A stretch of 38,434 bases of DNA. Source: Rostrohypoxylon terebratum (lineage: Eukaryota > Ascomycota > Sordariomycetes > Xylariales > Hypoxylaceae). The DNA lies in assembly GCA_022497145.1 (NCBI GenBank), contig MU386030.1, positions 1-38,434 of the forward strand. The letters run 5' to 3'. Of this stretch, positions 11,501 to 23,651 are shown piece after piece (the first letter of the stretch is position 1; each line of letters starts with the position of its first letter). The translations under genes and the position numbers were made by a program. The notes beneath the pieces were generated by a model. That model made no database searches. It saw nothing but the letters and a program-made list of their open reading frames with translations, and was not told the origin of the DNA.

Positions 11501-12913
11501 CTGGCGATGGCTTGCCCAATTCATACGCCGTTCAAGTAAAAGTTGGCTATTTCGAGATAATATAAAGTTCACTTAAGTACCTACCTATTTGAGATCATCT
11601 CTCTAGTTAGTCACATGGACGAGACCCTGTTCTAGTTGCAAAACTCAGGGCATGTACATAGCAAGACATATAATCAAAAGGATTCAACATGTATCAATTA
11701 CTTTGAATACATATCGTTCTGATATATGCCTATCCCTATACCTAAATACACCCTCATATCAGACCTAGGGAACCTTGGGTGCCCCCCAAAGGACCGAAAG
11801 AATGCGCTTAGACCCAATCAGGGGTATATGAATAGATTCCGGCCCTCAAGCTTTCGTAACCTCCTTGGTAGTAAAATCGATTGGAAGACATCGAAATTCA
11901 TAGGCGCCTAAGTTATAAAGCACAACGTAACAGGTGACACGAGCTCGATAATAGCACGCCTTTGCTACCTTGTAATTCTGGAAAACCGTCAACACCCTCA
12001 CCAACACCAAACTAACAGTCCCCGATCGCGTTAGCTATGACAGGACTCATGTACCGTATTCCATCATATACACGATGATTTCTGTATATTTCCGTATTCT
12101 CCAAATGACCATACCCAGTAGTCAAACACATCTCGTGAGTTATCTCTATCTAGAGTTAGATTTAAGTGATATTATCCTGGACGATCAGTGAATGCTTCTG
12201 AGATGGTCGAGTCCACCGCCACCACAAATGCCTTATTGAGGGCCGACAATTCTAGATGGAATTTGCTCAAGTTCTACTATCTCCCAAAATCCCGGCGTCT
12301 TTTTAACCTCTTTTTGATTCGGCGACTTATCGCCAACGTGACCTTCGACCCATCGCTGCGTTACGTAAGTCGTCTCAAGAATATTTATCATCAGGTATTC
12401 CATAAAGTCGTGACTGCATTGATTTTATCATCGACTTTGTATTAATGGCAGCGTTGGGACTGCAAGATAGCCGGATGTGTGTGGCGTCGAGTGGAGGTGA
12501 CAGGGCACTTTATTTTTATTTTCCTTTTTTTGAATATTCCTGTCTCATTAGGAATCCTTCCTTTTGAAATTTGTATCAACATGTCGGGGTAATCTCCGAG
12601 GGTTAAAGATATGTACAGGGAGGAATTGCATCTCATAGGACCAACCCGTGGTCCCGAAATCGGGTGTCTAGGCGGATATCCTAATGATAAGAAGCAAGAA
12701 TCTGAGTCGTTCGAACATATGATTGGATCGAAGTCGGCTTGTTGAGTTCGTGGATAGTTCATGTCGTAAGTGTGGGTTATTACCCGGCTCATTCGAGTAG
12801 GTATCTACCAGATGCTAGCAGCACTTGAGAGCTTTTGACACTAGGACTTCACGTCTAAAGGATCCGGCCTTCGACGAATATCGACTATAGCGATAGAACC
12901 TTTACACGGTTGC
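8548..12913. other. Gene-free AT-rich region, 4.4 kb
   Basis: No frame in this stretch has convincing protein content. The longest frames are short (66-116 codons), and none can be joined to a neighbour by splice sites into a recognisable domain. One ACCTAGGT palindrome is at 9894-9901. No long inverted or tandem repeats were seen by eye. Confidence 0.5.
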
Positions 12914-15900
12914 TTACTCACTAGCCATGATCGACTTATCGGCTCGTGATGCCATGAAATTGGCATGGCTCTCGAGGCAGTGTGCCATCAGGTGAAGCAC
13001 TAGAGAGTAGTGAATGAGTCTCAGGTTGGTTTAACTGATTGGATATGAATAGCTTACCTGGCCATGTGGCGGATTTATCAAGCATATACGCCGTAACTCT
13101 TAAGATCTTGGCCGCATATCCGCCATGGCTATCCATTTGGAGCCGAGAATCAATACCGCCATTGACATTGCCGCTCACAATATCCATGTTCATTTTCATG
13201 TCGGCACTAGCGAGAAGCTCCTGGATCTTGTGGATGAGTTTGACGTCTTCGTCCTCGAGAAGCATTATCGCGGGGACTCCTCCCATATCAACGTCATCCT
13301 TACCGAGGACCCCTAGGTATCTCCCAACGCGATCCTGAAGCGTGGCAACCCATTCAGCAAGAACCTGTGCGCAATCAAAGGAGCACATCGCGGATTGTAC
13401 TGGAAGTTCGCGGCTGTTGAACTCGGCAAACGTAACGCCTAACTTATCAGACATGGAGAGCGAGTCTGCAGCATAGAAAGCTGCTTTGCGAAGATGCTTC
13501 TCCCGTCTAGTTATCGTTCGGCTGTTTGTACCTTGTGCTTGCATAGGTGGCGGAAACTTGACTGCGGAGAATTCGGGTGACGAGGATTGTGTTGGGGGTG
13601 AGTCGATGAAAACTGAGCTCGTGGCGGAGGCATCAGACGGGTCCGTCGTAGATTCTGCGTTCGAGGAGGGAGAATGCTCAGCATGTTGAACAATCTCAGT
13701 TCCATGGGAGAGTTCATCAGCTAGTCCATCCCAGTCTCGCTGCCAAAACTTCTCTTTAGTTCTGGACATATTGACGAATAATCGGATGTAGGCTAAATCA
13801 AGCAAGGGAATAGCATCAGCCGATAGAGGGCCCATGCCAAACGGGTTAGGACGTTCGAGGCTGTGGTGTGGGTTGCTCGCCCAGGCAGATTGCCATGCTT
13901 TCAGCGCTGGCTCGATATGACGGTGCATCTTCTCGGTTTCTTCATTTGTCCACATCTTGTTGTGATGGCGCTGGCGCGTTTCCCATATGTAATTGTGGAG
14001 CGCATTGATCAAAACCAAACAGCCAAGGGTGCTTGGTTTTAGTTCACTCGGTGGGATGTCATTCATTTGAGCTCCTGGACCTAATTGTTGTTGCCCATTG
14101 CCGAACGCTAACTTTTGCTGTTTCTCGTTAGTGCGAAGCAATTCACTCAAAGCTTCATGGAAAGTTGTCCGGTTGTGCCCGGCAGCTCGCACACCACCCT
14201 TCAATTGGAATGAAGCGGCGCTCTCAGCTGCGAAGAATTCTTCGTCGCTAGGCAGATCTAGTACTATCTCAGAATTCGTCAATGCCGGGGTGTGGTTATA
14301 GGCAGTAACTAGGAGACTTGAGAGAATGAAGATAACATAGAGAGTGCGTTTTCGCTCCTCTATTGTTTTCCATCTTAACCATTCAGCTTGTTCCTCGGAC
14401 TCGGCCTTCAATCCCCCATTCCAGTTTCCTTCGGCATCATTCATCTGGATTTCGCGAATCTCAGCTGCATCCATCTTCACCGGCCGAAGTAGACCGGCAG
14501 CCTGGGCAAGGCTGACAAGGGCAGCAGAGTGGGTTGAAGCGATATCGCTCGCAATCTTGTCACCACAGTTATGCCCATACACAACATTCAAAAGCATTGC
14601 TTGTACTAGCCATAGCGGCGTGTGGATGGAGGATTCTGGCCCTTGTGATCCCTGGTCAGATGATGGGGTCCGCCTAAAATCAGCCTTTCGCATATCGGCT
14701 TTCCTTCGCTCTTCCAAGTATAACTGAATCATCTTCTTTGCCATCTCGAAAAGTTCTCTGGACTGTGTACGATCCATTTCGTATAAGGCACCAATAGCTG
14801 CCATTGAAAGAACAAGGCACCCACTTCCACCAACAGTATTCGATCGTCCATTTCCTGAATTGGACGGGGTATCAAACGACAAAGTAGGAATATGTAGGAA
14901 GGGAAGGTGAGGATGAAAATAACGAAAGTAGCTTGTGACATATCGTTGTAGATCCTGAGTATTTGGTAAATTCTTTATGTTGTCGGGGGCATTGTCTGGG
15001 GTACTGGAAAACTGTGGTGACATAGGTGAGGTGGGTGACGTGAAAGAGTATTTACGGCCACCAAAAGGGGTGCACTGGGACAATGCAGCAATGATTGCAT
15101 TCCGCGTGGTGTCTGTAATGGTAGAGACAGGAGAGTGTGACTGATGGCCGCCTCCGATAGAAGTAGGTGTCTCAGGGCCAGGTCCAAAGTTGAGCGATTG
15201 GTTCATGCCGTGTGTCGTCAGACCAGGCATTACGGAGGGACTGAGCGAGCTCATAGATGGAGGTGGCGTTGAGAAGTAGATATCATTCATATTCTTCTGG
15301 GATGAGGGTTGAGGAGACACTGGTGCCCCATTCAAAAGATCCGGAAACACTGTCCCGCTCATTTCCATGGAAAAGGGGTTCGTCATCTGAGGAGGACCCA
15401 TCAATGCCGGTTGCCACATAGAGCTAGACGCGGTTGTCACGGTCGTGGGGTTAGAGCCATCGAGCATCACATCGCTGATGCCACTCTGACTGGTGGTGCT
15501 CATCGCGGACGGGGACGAACCGTCAACAGCATTCTCACCAGGGTTGTTGAACGACATCTGATGCTCGAATCCTGTTAGCCAGTCAAAGCTGTCATCTATA
15601 TGCTGGCTCGGAGTAGACATGTCTGTCATCCCATTACCAAAAGGGGACGTAGGATCCAACGACATCGAGTGTGGGGATTCTGTGTAGTGGAGCGCATTTG
15701 GGTTGATAGTCGAGCCAGGCTGACCGAATAGCAACCCCTCGAAATCGTACTCCGGCTGGAAAGGCAGAGGAGGTGCAGTCCGCAACCCGGCGTTGAAATC
15801 CATGTTGTTTATGCTGTGAGTCTCCAATTTCGGCAGTCCATGGCTCATACCTCTATGGCCCATTACAGACGACATGCCGGCAAAGCCATTGTCCATATGC

Positions 15901-16696
15901 AGTGGTAGTCCTACGAGGCTCTGGTGGCGGCTGTGGGTCGGAGGCATATGATGCTGCTGGCTTCTCGCGACCTGGGCATTAGCAGCCGCAATCATATGCA
16001 TATGATTGCCGTCAACATGGCTAATGGTATTTGCGCGAGGCCGCATTGAGGCATTCGCTGCGGCGGCTTGGGCGGAAGCATTTGCACTAGCAACGCTATT
16101 CTTACGAGCTCGGCTCTGAGCAGTGGCAGTGCTGCTAGTACTTTCGCGACGGTTCCTCGGCCGCGACGAAGGGGTCGTGGTCTGGTGAAGCTTCTGCTGG
16201 TGTCGCAAGAGCAAATCTCGCCGAGCAAAGCATCGCGTGCATTCGGGGCACTCGAACGGTTTCTCTTTAGTGTGGGAACGTTCGTGACGTTTCAGGTGCT
16301 CCAATCGGGCAAATGAGCGTTGGCAAGTAGCACAGACATGAGGGCGAGGCTTGTCGGTCTTGGGCGGAGGAAACGGCGCGGGAGCAGCAGCGGCGGCGGT
16401 GGTATTCACCGTAATGGAAGAGGCTTTACAAGTCAATCAAGGTTAGTTAATTAAGTCGAATTAGTCACGTTGGTGGCGTGGTGATTGGAAGACAACAATG
16501 TTCAATGTGGTGGCTTAGTATTAACAAACTGACGTCGGCGTAGCTGACGGTCGCCGAAGCTACATAAGACAATATGAATGGGGAAATATATGGAGGGGCA
16601 ATCGAGGACTTGGAGGAGATATTTAGGAGCCATACCGGAGTCATCGTTGCCAGCATTATTCCCTGAGACTGCAGCGGGCGGCGATGGGTTGGACAT
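12914..16696 (-). CDS. C2H2 zinc-finger transcription factor with fungal-specific regulatory domain
   Basis: Exons 16636-16696 (ATG at 16696), 13058-16423 and 12914-12999 give 1170 residues. Intron 1 is 212 nt (16424-16635, donor GTATGG) and intron 2 is 58 nt (13000-13057, GTAAGC to CTAG). Exon 1 is required because exon 2 has no in-frame ATG before the zinc fingers. Two adjacent fingers have C51, C54, H67, H71 and C79, C82, H95, H100, joined by HTKEKPF; the second starts at FECPECTRCFARRDLLLRH. Residues about 105-480 are low complexity (Ala, Ser, Pro, Met, His), typical of activation regions. From about residue 505 (FRYFHPHLPFLHIPTLSF) runs the fungal-specific transcription factor domain, to the C-terminus. 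Size, finger type and layout resemble the Adr1/AmdX class of carbon and amide regulators, but I cannot confirm orthology. Confidence 0.9.
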
Positions 16697-16700
16697 GACT

Positions 16701-16755
16701 GATTGAGAAGTGGGAGAAGAGGAAGAAAGAAGAAGAGGGGGAAAAGAGGAAATCC
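16701..16755 (-). promoter_or_regulatory. Pyrimidine-rich leader of the C2H2 gene
   Basis: On the coding strand the bases just before the ATG at 16696 are almost purely C and T (the plus strand shows long GAA/GGA runs). CT-rich tracts at this position are common in well-expressed fungal genes and often mark the transcription start area. Confidence 0.4.
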
Positions 16756-17009
16756 AACCGTTCGACTATCGTCGAACTCTTGAAGGTTTCGGAATTGAAA
16801 GCAAACAGTTTGTGGTTATTTCCCTATTCCCTAAGATAAACCCAACGGCAAGCGGAAATCGAGGGTTGGGTGGAAGTGGGAGGAAAAGGTAGATTAGAAC
16901 CGTTGATTGATTGTGGACTTGTGGTTGAAAGTGTTTTTGCGCCTCTGCGTTGCGTGTGGTGGGGAGATTTGGAGTGGGAGAAAGACGCTGGGAAGGAATT
17001 AGACGGGTG

Positions 17010-17027
17010 GATTGGCTAGATTGGCTA
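17010..17027 (-). promoter_or_regulatory. Tandem CCAAT boxes
   Basis: The 9-mer GATTGGCTA occurs twice head to tail on the plus strand. This gives two CCAAT boxes, nine bases apart, on the strand of the C2H2 gene, about 315-330 bp upstream of its ATG. CCAAT is bound by the fungal HAP/CBC complex. The function is inferred from sequence and place only. Confidence 0.35.
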
Positions 17028-17100
17028 AGACGTGGGAAGTTACTAGTTAGGCGCACAGTAGTGGGTAGGTAGGCTAGGTAGGTACCTAGGTTTTCCAAGG

Positions 17101-20100
17101 TTAGGCGGGTACCTCAGATTCCTTCAAATGTTTGGAGGGGCAGAGCGTCAGAGCTTCGACAGAGCTAGAAGAGCTTGGACCTTTTCGTATCGATTATCGA
17201 GGAACCCCTCGGTACATCGTACAGTACTATTGTCGTACTGTGTAAAGTACGTAGCCTGTGGCCCTGTGTAGCGTGTAGCGTACCTGCTAATGGATAAGAC
17301 CTACTACATAGGTAGGTAGGACCTCTCAATCACCTGGACGCTACTTACTACATGTGGCCCAGAGCGGCAGAGTGGTAGGTACGGATGTCAGATAAAGAAC
17401 TACTAATTATTATTTTTTTCCAATTGGAAACGTTCGAACCAGCGGTCAGCCGGGATCTATAGTACTCGCTGGAGGTATGTGACGGACGTTTAATTATAAA
17501 GGTCGGGAAAATAGATAAAGCAGTTTTTGACGAATTAGAATTGCAAGACAGCGAGATAGAAAACGATTAAAGGGGAAAAAAGATCAACTGTTCAAAAAGC
17601 ACCTACAAATGGCAGAATAAGAAGATCCTTAAAATTCCTAAACCGGGTTGAACAAGATCGGGTCACTGGCTGACTGGTTGACTGGTCAGTGGTCACTGGG
17701 GATCAATTCAGGTTTACTTGAACATTGAAGGCAATTACGCCGGTCCATTGCCACAGTGTGATTTCATCGCACTTTTCAGGGCAAGCGCAAAGGGCAAGCG
17801 TAAAAGGCAGTGGCAGTGGTGGCAGTGGGCTGTGAAATCAACTTAGCAGGTCATTTGATATGGTTAAAATTGCTGGTATTACCAGGTAAGTACCGCTAAC
17901 CCATGTATCTAGAACATCGTTTAGGCGATTGCGTATGGGCTGATCTTGCGCAAGGGCAGCCCGTTAGTTTCAGGGCATCTCACTCACTGACAAGGGATCC
18001 ACGTACAAGGGTTTTGCTCTTCTTCTCATGATCTGATTGGCTTGTATAAGAAGAACCGCCGGAGCCAAATCCACAGTTCAGAGTGGATTCTGGTCACAAG
18101 ATGCAAATCTAAATGATGTATATTATACATAGATTCTAAGTAATCGTTATCCTTAACGTTTGACAGGGAATCACTTATTAGATCTTGCCTTTCAATTTGA
18201 TTCACCAGGTCGGGGTTGCATTCAATGGTCCGGTTCGCACTCGAATTGGTTTTACCAAAGTTTTTTTTTTTTCTGTTTTTCTGTTTTTCAATTCTTCTGT
18301 TCTTCAACCACCAAGGCTTTGCCTATCAAATGGTATCAATGGTATTATCAATCATCAATTCTCGGATATTACCCTCATTGGACCTGAATTGCTTTATCGC
18401 TTTTCGTAATATATTTTATCGCGAGACTAAATCAACTTTTCGTTTTCTCCCAAAGCTCGCTTAGGTGGTATCCAGGGCTGTACCTTATTCAAGTTGATAC
18501 ATAATACCTCCTACTCCTACCTACTTACAGGTATGCAGTTGTACAGTTGACTGTTGACTGTGTGGTCTCTGCTGTTCTCACTTGATGTCAGCCTCTATAC
18601 CTACCAATGAGATGATCTTCAGGGAAGCTACCCGTTCCACAAGCCTGTCCACGGAGCGAATTCGGCGAAATGGAGCTTGGTAACCGATTTGGATCTGCTC
18701 TGGTTTGAAATCAAGCCTCCCAAGGCTCCAACAACCTTCGTGCCGCTAAAGGGGACCCTTGGAGGGGCTGGAAGGGGAGCGAGGGGCAAGCCGCAAGCTG
18801 TTTCGAAGACAACTCGTCGACTTCCTTAACCTAACTAGCTGGCTGGCGACTCTGGTGGTTCTTTTCGGTCTGTTAGCGGCCTGCAGGCACATCATCGCCT
18901 CTTGCCTCGTCCAGTCCGGTCTTTTCTATATCTGCACCATGCCCCCTTTCGCCCAATTGAATGCCTATGTTTTAGGAGACATACAGTACATACATGTACG
19001 TGTATGTATGTAGTATATGCACTATCACCATCGACGGCGCCGGATGAGTCGATCGAACTTTGCGATCCCGGCCGCCTTGCGTCAAGCGTTAGAGTCTCAC
19101 GAACGTCTTATCATTGGCTGATATTGGGGCCTTCTTCTACACTATAACTACTACGCAGTACCCATCCCGCGCTTAGACGTATTCAGCTAAGCATCATACC
19201 CACAGAAAGGCATAAAGGCATCTCAATCATCTATGCTGCATGCTCCTAAAGCTTCACACCACACGCAACACACGCGCATATAGCACAAATTACGTAGTAC
19301 ACACTATTCTTATACATTCGCCGTCAGGGGTTCCGTCCAGGCCAATAGCCCTCTCCGGATATATATGATGTCGCGTTAACAATGGTAATCTAGGATTCAT
19401 CTACTCCCGTATTGACGAACCAAAGAGGAAGCTTGTCTCGGATCCAATGGCACAGCGAATCATTCAATCCGCTTAAGTGGGCTGCTGGAATTTACATAGT
19501 ACTGGCCTTCGAGTCTGGATCTCATACGATTTATATGGAACATTAATACACAGGGACTTACTTGTAGTAGTTGAACGTTCATACGAGGCCTTTTTCTTCA
19601 TCTCGTCGGTATAACAAACAAGTACCTATGGCGAGGATACCTAGGTATGCATGTATCTTGTTACCGTTACCGTTTCCTTCATGACGAGGTTTGCTTCGAG
19701 AAACGAGGACCCCCTTTTATGCGATAGACTAAAAATGGCAGGCTGCTGCTAATCTGTACCTATCTAGGTTAATTATATGTGTGTGGTATCCAAGTACCTA
19801 GGTATACAGTTTATATCCGGGTCCACCTAATATACGGGTCTTAACAGCGCTGTAGCCGCCGAAGACCGTAGCTTGCAGATGTATCCAGATTCCATGGATG
19901 TACCAACACACAAAAGGTATCATTTTCGTTCGCTCCTTCAAAAATACCTGCCCACAGATGTGCTTTCGAATTGGTCCCTGAATCGAATATATGACGAGTC
20001 TTACATGACCAGTCTTACCTGCAGATAAGTCAAGCTTCTTCAACTAATCTAGAAGTATGGCAACACAATGGCAATAGCAGTTTCTCTTCGCGAGATCCTA

Positions 20101-22955
20101 GCATTTATCAGGATCAAGTGATGTATCGGAGGGTATTACCAACTAAATCATTTCAGGGTGTTGTAAAGTTTGTCAATATTGGTTTAAGCCTCAAGGTCTG
20201 AGCTTAATAGTTTCGAATGCCCCAACAACACCAACTAGAAACACTAACCTAGGTACCTACTACCTACCTAAGAGGTATGTGTGGCATAATGTATTATTTC
20301 AAGCTTGACGGATAAGTACTTTAAGTGTTGCTGTGCAACCTCACCAATCCGTCAATGGGTAAGCCTAGAGCAACCCGTTCCCGTTGGTGAAGACGTGGCA
20401 TAGCACACCAAAAAACTACCTAGGACCTAGGACCTAAATATGTATCGAAAATCTATCTGCTTGGCCAAATACTTGTTTTCTTAGTGAAGACATATCACAA
20501 CTTATTACGATCATAATCGCATAGATACATTTCAACACGATAGGTAGCCACGCATAATGTAAACTTTTCTTATCAAGAGATCACTTGACGGGACTTTCGT
20601 TCAATTCTCGAGCCAATTATGAAAGCTACCTTCCATCTAGGTCAGTCTAGCCTCCGGATGCACAACCACGATTTTGCCTCCCGCGGCGACAGCTACTATG
20701 TAACTACGGAAGCAAATCAAAGACTTGGGATTGGCTGATTTGGCAAGCCAAGAATCGCATGGGCGCCCTTGACGGGTCCTCGACGGGGACGACATAGCCT
20801 GATCCCTCTCTTCGGGCTTTAATAATTTTGGTGTCATTATTGCTCTCTCACACCTTGTGCGTTGTGGCTACGTTTTAATAGTCATAGCATAGTCGGAGTG
20901 AAGAGATTGCATCGGACACTACCTAAGTACGGCTTGATAGTAGTAGTTGTAGATACTACAAATATTACGAAAGCGCCCTCTTAATTTCACGCAGACCTTC
21001 CAGGGCTCTTTGTGTGATCTGCCACTTTACCAAGCGAGAAAGCAAAGATCTCGGGCTGTTCGGGTTCGGCTAGCCGAACCAGCTAGGGCAGCGACAGGTT
21101 CCTTAAGAGCACGTTTGGGGTATCAACGGCTTAAAAAAGCAACCCTGCATGCCACGCAGCTCAATGTTATGGCGCAATGTTCGCCCGTTGGTCATATCGC
21201 CCAGCCAAGATGGATCAAAGCAGGGGTACGGAGGGCGGACGAGGGTACGAACGAACCCATCTGTTCGCACAGTTAGTTCCTCCAACATCCAACATACATA
21301 GATAGTATGACGCCTCCCTCACAAACGAGAATCTTTTCTAGAACATCGGGCCTTAACTAATAATGAAAAGCAGGGTATGGTTTTTGTTCTATACCTTGAT
21401 AGAAGGTAAGCATACATATCGCATATCGAAGAGAAATGGCTTACGATATAAGTAGCCATTGGTAATGACCCACAACCCACTTACCAGACTGTACTGTATT
21501 AACCAGGTATCCAGGCGAATTTCCGAACTATGCATTTTATGTATGAAGAAAACGCGAACCGAAGTCACCTCGACCGGAATTGGCCCCCGACTACGAAGTA
21601 CCGTTGCATTAATCGATATCGTTTCGTTCAATTACAGTTATGGTCTTAATCTCAATCTCCTTTCGTCACGCCGAAACTACCTACTTGTAAAGCGGATCGA
21701 TGGATCGAACAAGGTCGTTTATCATATCATCACACACTAGGTAGGTAAGTATCAAGTCCGGGAATGGGAAGAACGCAGCTCCAGCATTTCTTCCCATACC
21801 CAAGTAAGTGAGCAGCTATTATTATTATGCAGTCCTTATTATAGGGGTCCTCCGGTTCTTCCATGATCTTGGATAGCATGGGTCAGTTCCTCTCCGGACA
21901 ATTGGCGAATCAAACCCTTGAATCATCTACTTCACCTTGTCACCTTGATTGCTAGGTAGATACTCACCTTGGCGCCTCTCACACCGCAAGAATTCGATGT
22001 TCATATGAACCTATCCTATGCCAGCAGGATAGATAGTAGGAGCTAAGTGAAAATTGTGTCAGGTGTATCATCTTCGCTAATGCCCTGATCCTCTGAATAC
22101 GTAATTTTGAGCACATTGTGGCTTGTGTAATAATGCGCCATATACACGCCTACTAGATACTCACCCGCTCAGCACGCTAAGTTGACGAATTTAATGGATA
22201 AGGTTGGCTCGGATCAACATGTTATCTCTACGAATAGCTCCGCTCAAGTTGAGGCTGGAGTTACTCGACATATATATATCTCCAGATGTCTATGGCAACG
22301 TAGGTAATATGTTCCAAGGTTGCTAATATCGGGTGTAGCCGAAGGTATACCTAAAGACCTAGGTATCTACTAGGCATGCAACTCATCAAGGACCCTGCGG
22401 CGCTGTTCAGGTAGCCGTTCAGAAGCATCTATGGGACATCGGTACGTTGATAACGGCCACTATTATCCACTACCATACAATGGGGCTCCCAATCGGCACG
22501 CGTCCACCTTCACGCATACCGCGGAGAGGTTACCTCCCGGTGCTTCGGCATCTGGGGAAAAGGACGATGCAAGACTTTTTAACAAGTCCTTTCCCCAGAA
22601 CCCCAAATTTCTCCAAAATCCACTTTGGGGTCAGATCAGCGCCCAGACGACCCCTTTAATGGATGGAGCAGTCTGGCCCACCATGAAGCTAATAAAACCC
22701 GTTCTACCGCATAGCACCTTGATCCAGGATCCTAGGGTTGTTTTTTTTACTGCTGCCGTTTCGAGTGAGCTCCGACAGCCTGTCCTCAGCTGCTCTTCGA
22801 GCTTCGGCACTAGCCCACCCGCTTCATACCTGAAATAGAGACAGGAAAACTGTGAAATGTCAGGTGGACAGCATTCCAGGGTTGTACAAGCCATTACTAG
22901 TTACCTTGTACCTACATAGTAGGTCCTAGGTACTTACTACCCAGTTATAGTATTA
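17101..22955. other. Gene-free region, 5.9 kb
   Basis: No supportable gene is seen. It contains a T-rich tract at 18259-18300, short direct repeats at 17640-17700 (CTGACTGG-like) and 17776-17830 (GGCAAGCG and GGCAGTGG units), several ACCTAGGT palindromes, and an 18-bp perfect palindrome at 21063-21080. Frames up to 135 codons (22431-22838) lack domains or splice partners. Confidence 0.45.
21063..21080. repeat. 18-bp perfect palindrome with CGG/CCG half sites
   Basis: GGTTCGGCTAGCCGAACC reads the same on both strands. It contains CGG-N4-CCG-type half sites of the kind bound by Zn2Cys6 dimers. There is no gene within 5 kb on either side, so a regulatory role is unproven. Confidence 0.6.
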
Positions 22956-23319
22956 CAGTAAACCTTAGCCATAACGATACGAAAAATTCAAAGGGTATAT
23001 ATCGTTATATAAAAGTATCGCTATGGAAAAAGGGTCTACAATTGCCTAAATAGGTAAAGTATATTGAGCATGCACTTAGGAGTGGGTCTGTGCTTCTGGA
23101 ACTAAGCAAATTAAGGCTGAAATACTACTTGAAATGGTAATATGTGGGCCATTTTATGATTTTATATAACGATATTAGTGGTTAATTTTTAAAAAGCTAA
23201 CGATAATCGTTATGGCAAAAATATTGTTATTTTACATATAAAATCGTAAAATCCTGTAGTTTTTATCGTTATATAAAAATATCGTTATAGAGTATAATCG
23301 TTATGGCCAAGGTTTACTG
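22956..23319. mobile_element. MITE-like element 1, Tc1/mariner (pogo/Fot-like) type, 364 bp
   Basis: The ends are inverted repeats: CAGTAAACCTTAGCCATAAC at the left, and the same 23 bp with one mismatch (G for A at position 12) at the right on the other strand. Both ends are flanked by TA (22954-22955 and 23320-23321), as for Tc1/mariner target duplication. Inside, the motif ATCGTTATATAAAA occurs at 23001-23014 and 23265-23278 and inverted at 23160-23173; the first two lie within a 26-bp imperfect direct repeat. Such subterminal motifs may be transposase-binding sites. No transposase is encoded, so it would be non-autonomous. The CAGTA start and ATAACGA content resemble pogo/Fot-type ends; that is inference. 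Confidence 0.75.
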
Positions 23320-23321
23320 TA

Positions 23322-23649
23322 TTGGTGCTGTCTACGATAACTCTTATCAGCACCCCCCGTAGGGGGGGTGCTGCGCATTGATTAGCGAAACGGGCAAGAC
23401 TAGCAAAACCAGCCGAAGATTACCCTAAACCCTTTAATCTATGGCTTATAATCATATATATTCTTAAAAACAAAGGCTATATCTACTTAAAGGAGTATGG
23501 ATTTATGCCAGTATACTTTGATTTTATATGTAAAACCCACCTATTTATAAGTACCTCAGAGAATTTCGCTAATCTTGCCCGTTTCGCTAATCAATGCGCA
23601 GCACCCGCCCTACGGGGGTGCGGTCGAGAGTTATTGTAGACAGCACCAG
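23322..23649. mobile_element. MITE-like element 2 with ~83-bp terminal inverted repeats, 328 bp
   Basis: The left end (TTGGTGCTGTCTACGATAAC...) and the reverse complement of the right end (CTGGTGCTGTCTACAATAAC...) match over about 83 bp with few differences, through GATTAGCGAAACGGGCAAGA. It is flanked by TA at 23320-23321 and 23650-23651. The left arm holds a strong GC-rich hairpin (23348-23373: CAGCACCCCCC, loop GTAG, GGGGGGTGCTG); the right arm has a weaker version (23599-23624). The right arm also carries ATTAGCGAAA twice as a direct repeat. It has no coding capacity. This is a different family from its left neighbour. Confidence 0.8.
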
Positions 23650-23651
23650 TA

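Noticed and set aside
12188..12445. 85-codon plus-strand frame
   Set aside because: No recognisable motif, no partner exon, weak start context.
12442..12792. 116-codon minus-strand frame just past the C2H2 gene's stop
   Set aside because: No domain, low-complexity ends and no splice link to the gene; likely chance or 3' flank.
17425..17450. tRNA T-loop-like GGTTCGAAC on the minus strand
   Set aside because: The flanking bases do not form a T stem and no D or anticodon arm can be drawn.
18259..18300. Long T-rich tract, considered as terminator or poly(T) of a retroelement
   Set aside because: No neighbouring coding remnant or target duplication; simple sequence is enough.
22431..22838. 135-codon plus-strand frame
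   Set aside because: Composition is Pro/Ser-rich without domain; no intron or promoter signals; sits in a gene-free, repeat-bearing region.
23423..23432. Telomere-like CCCTAAACCC
   Set aside because: Single unit inside MITE 2, not a repeat array.
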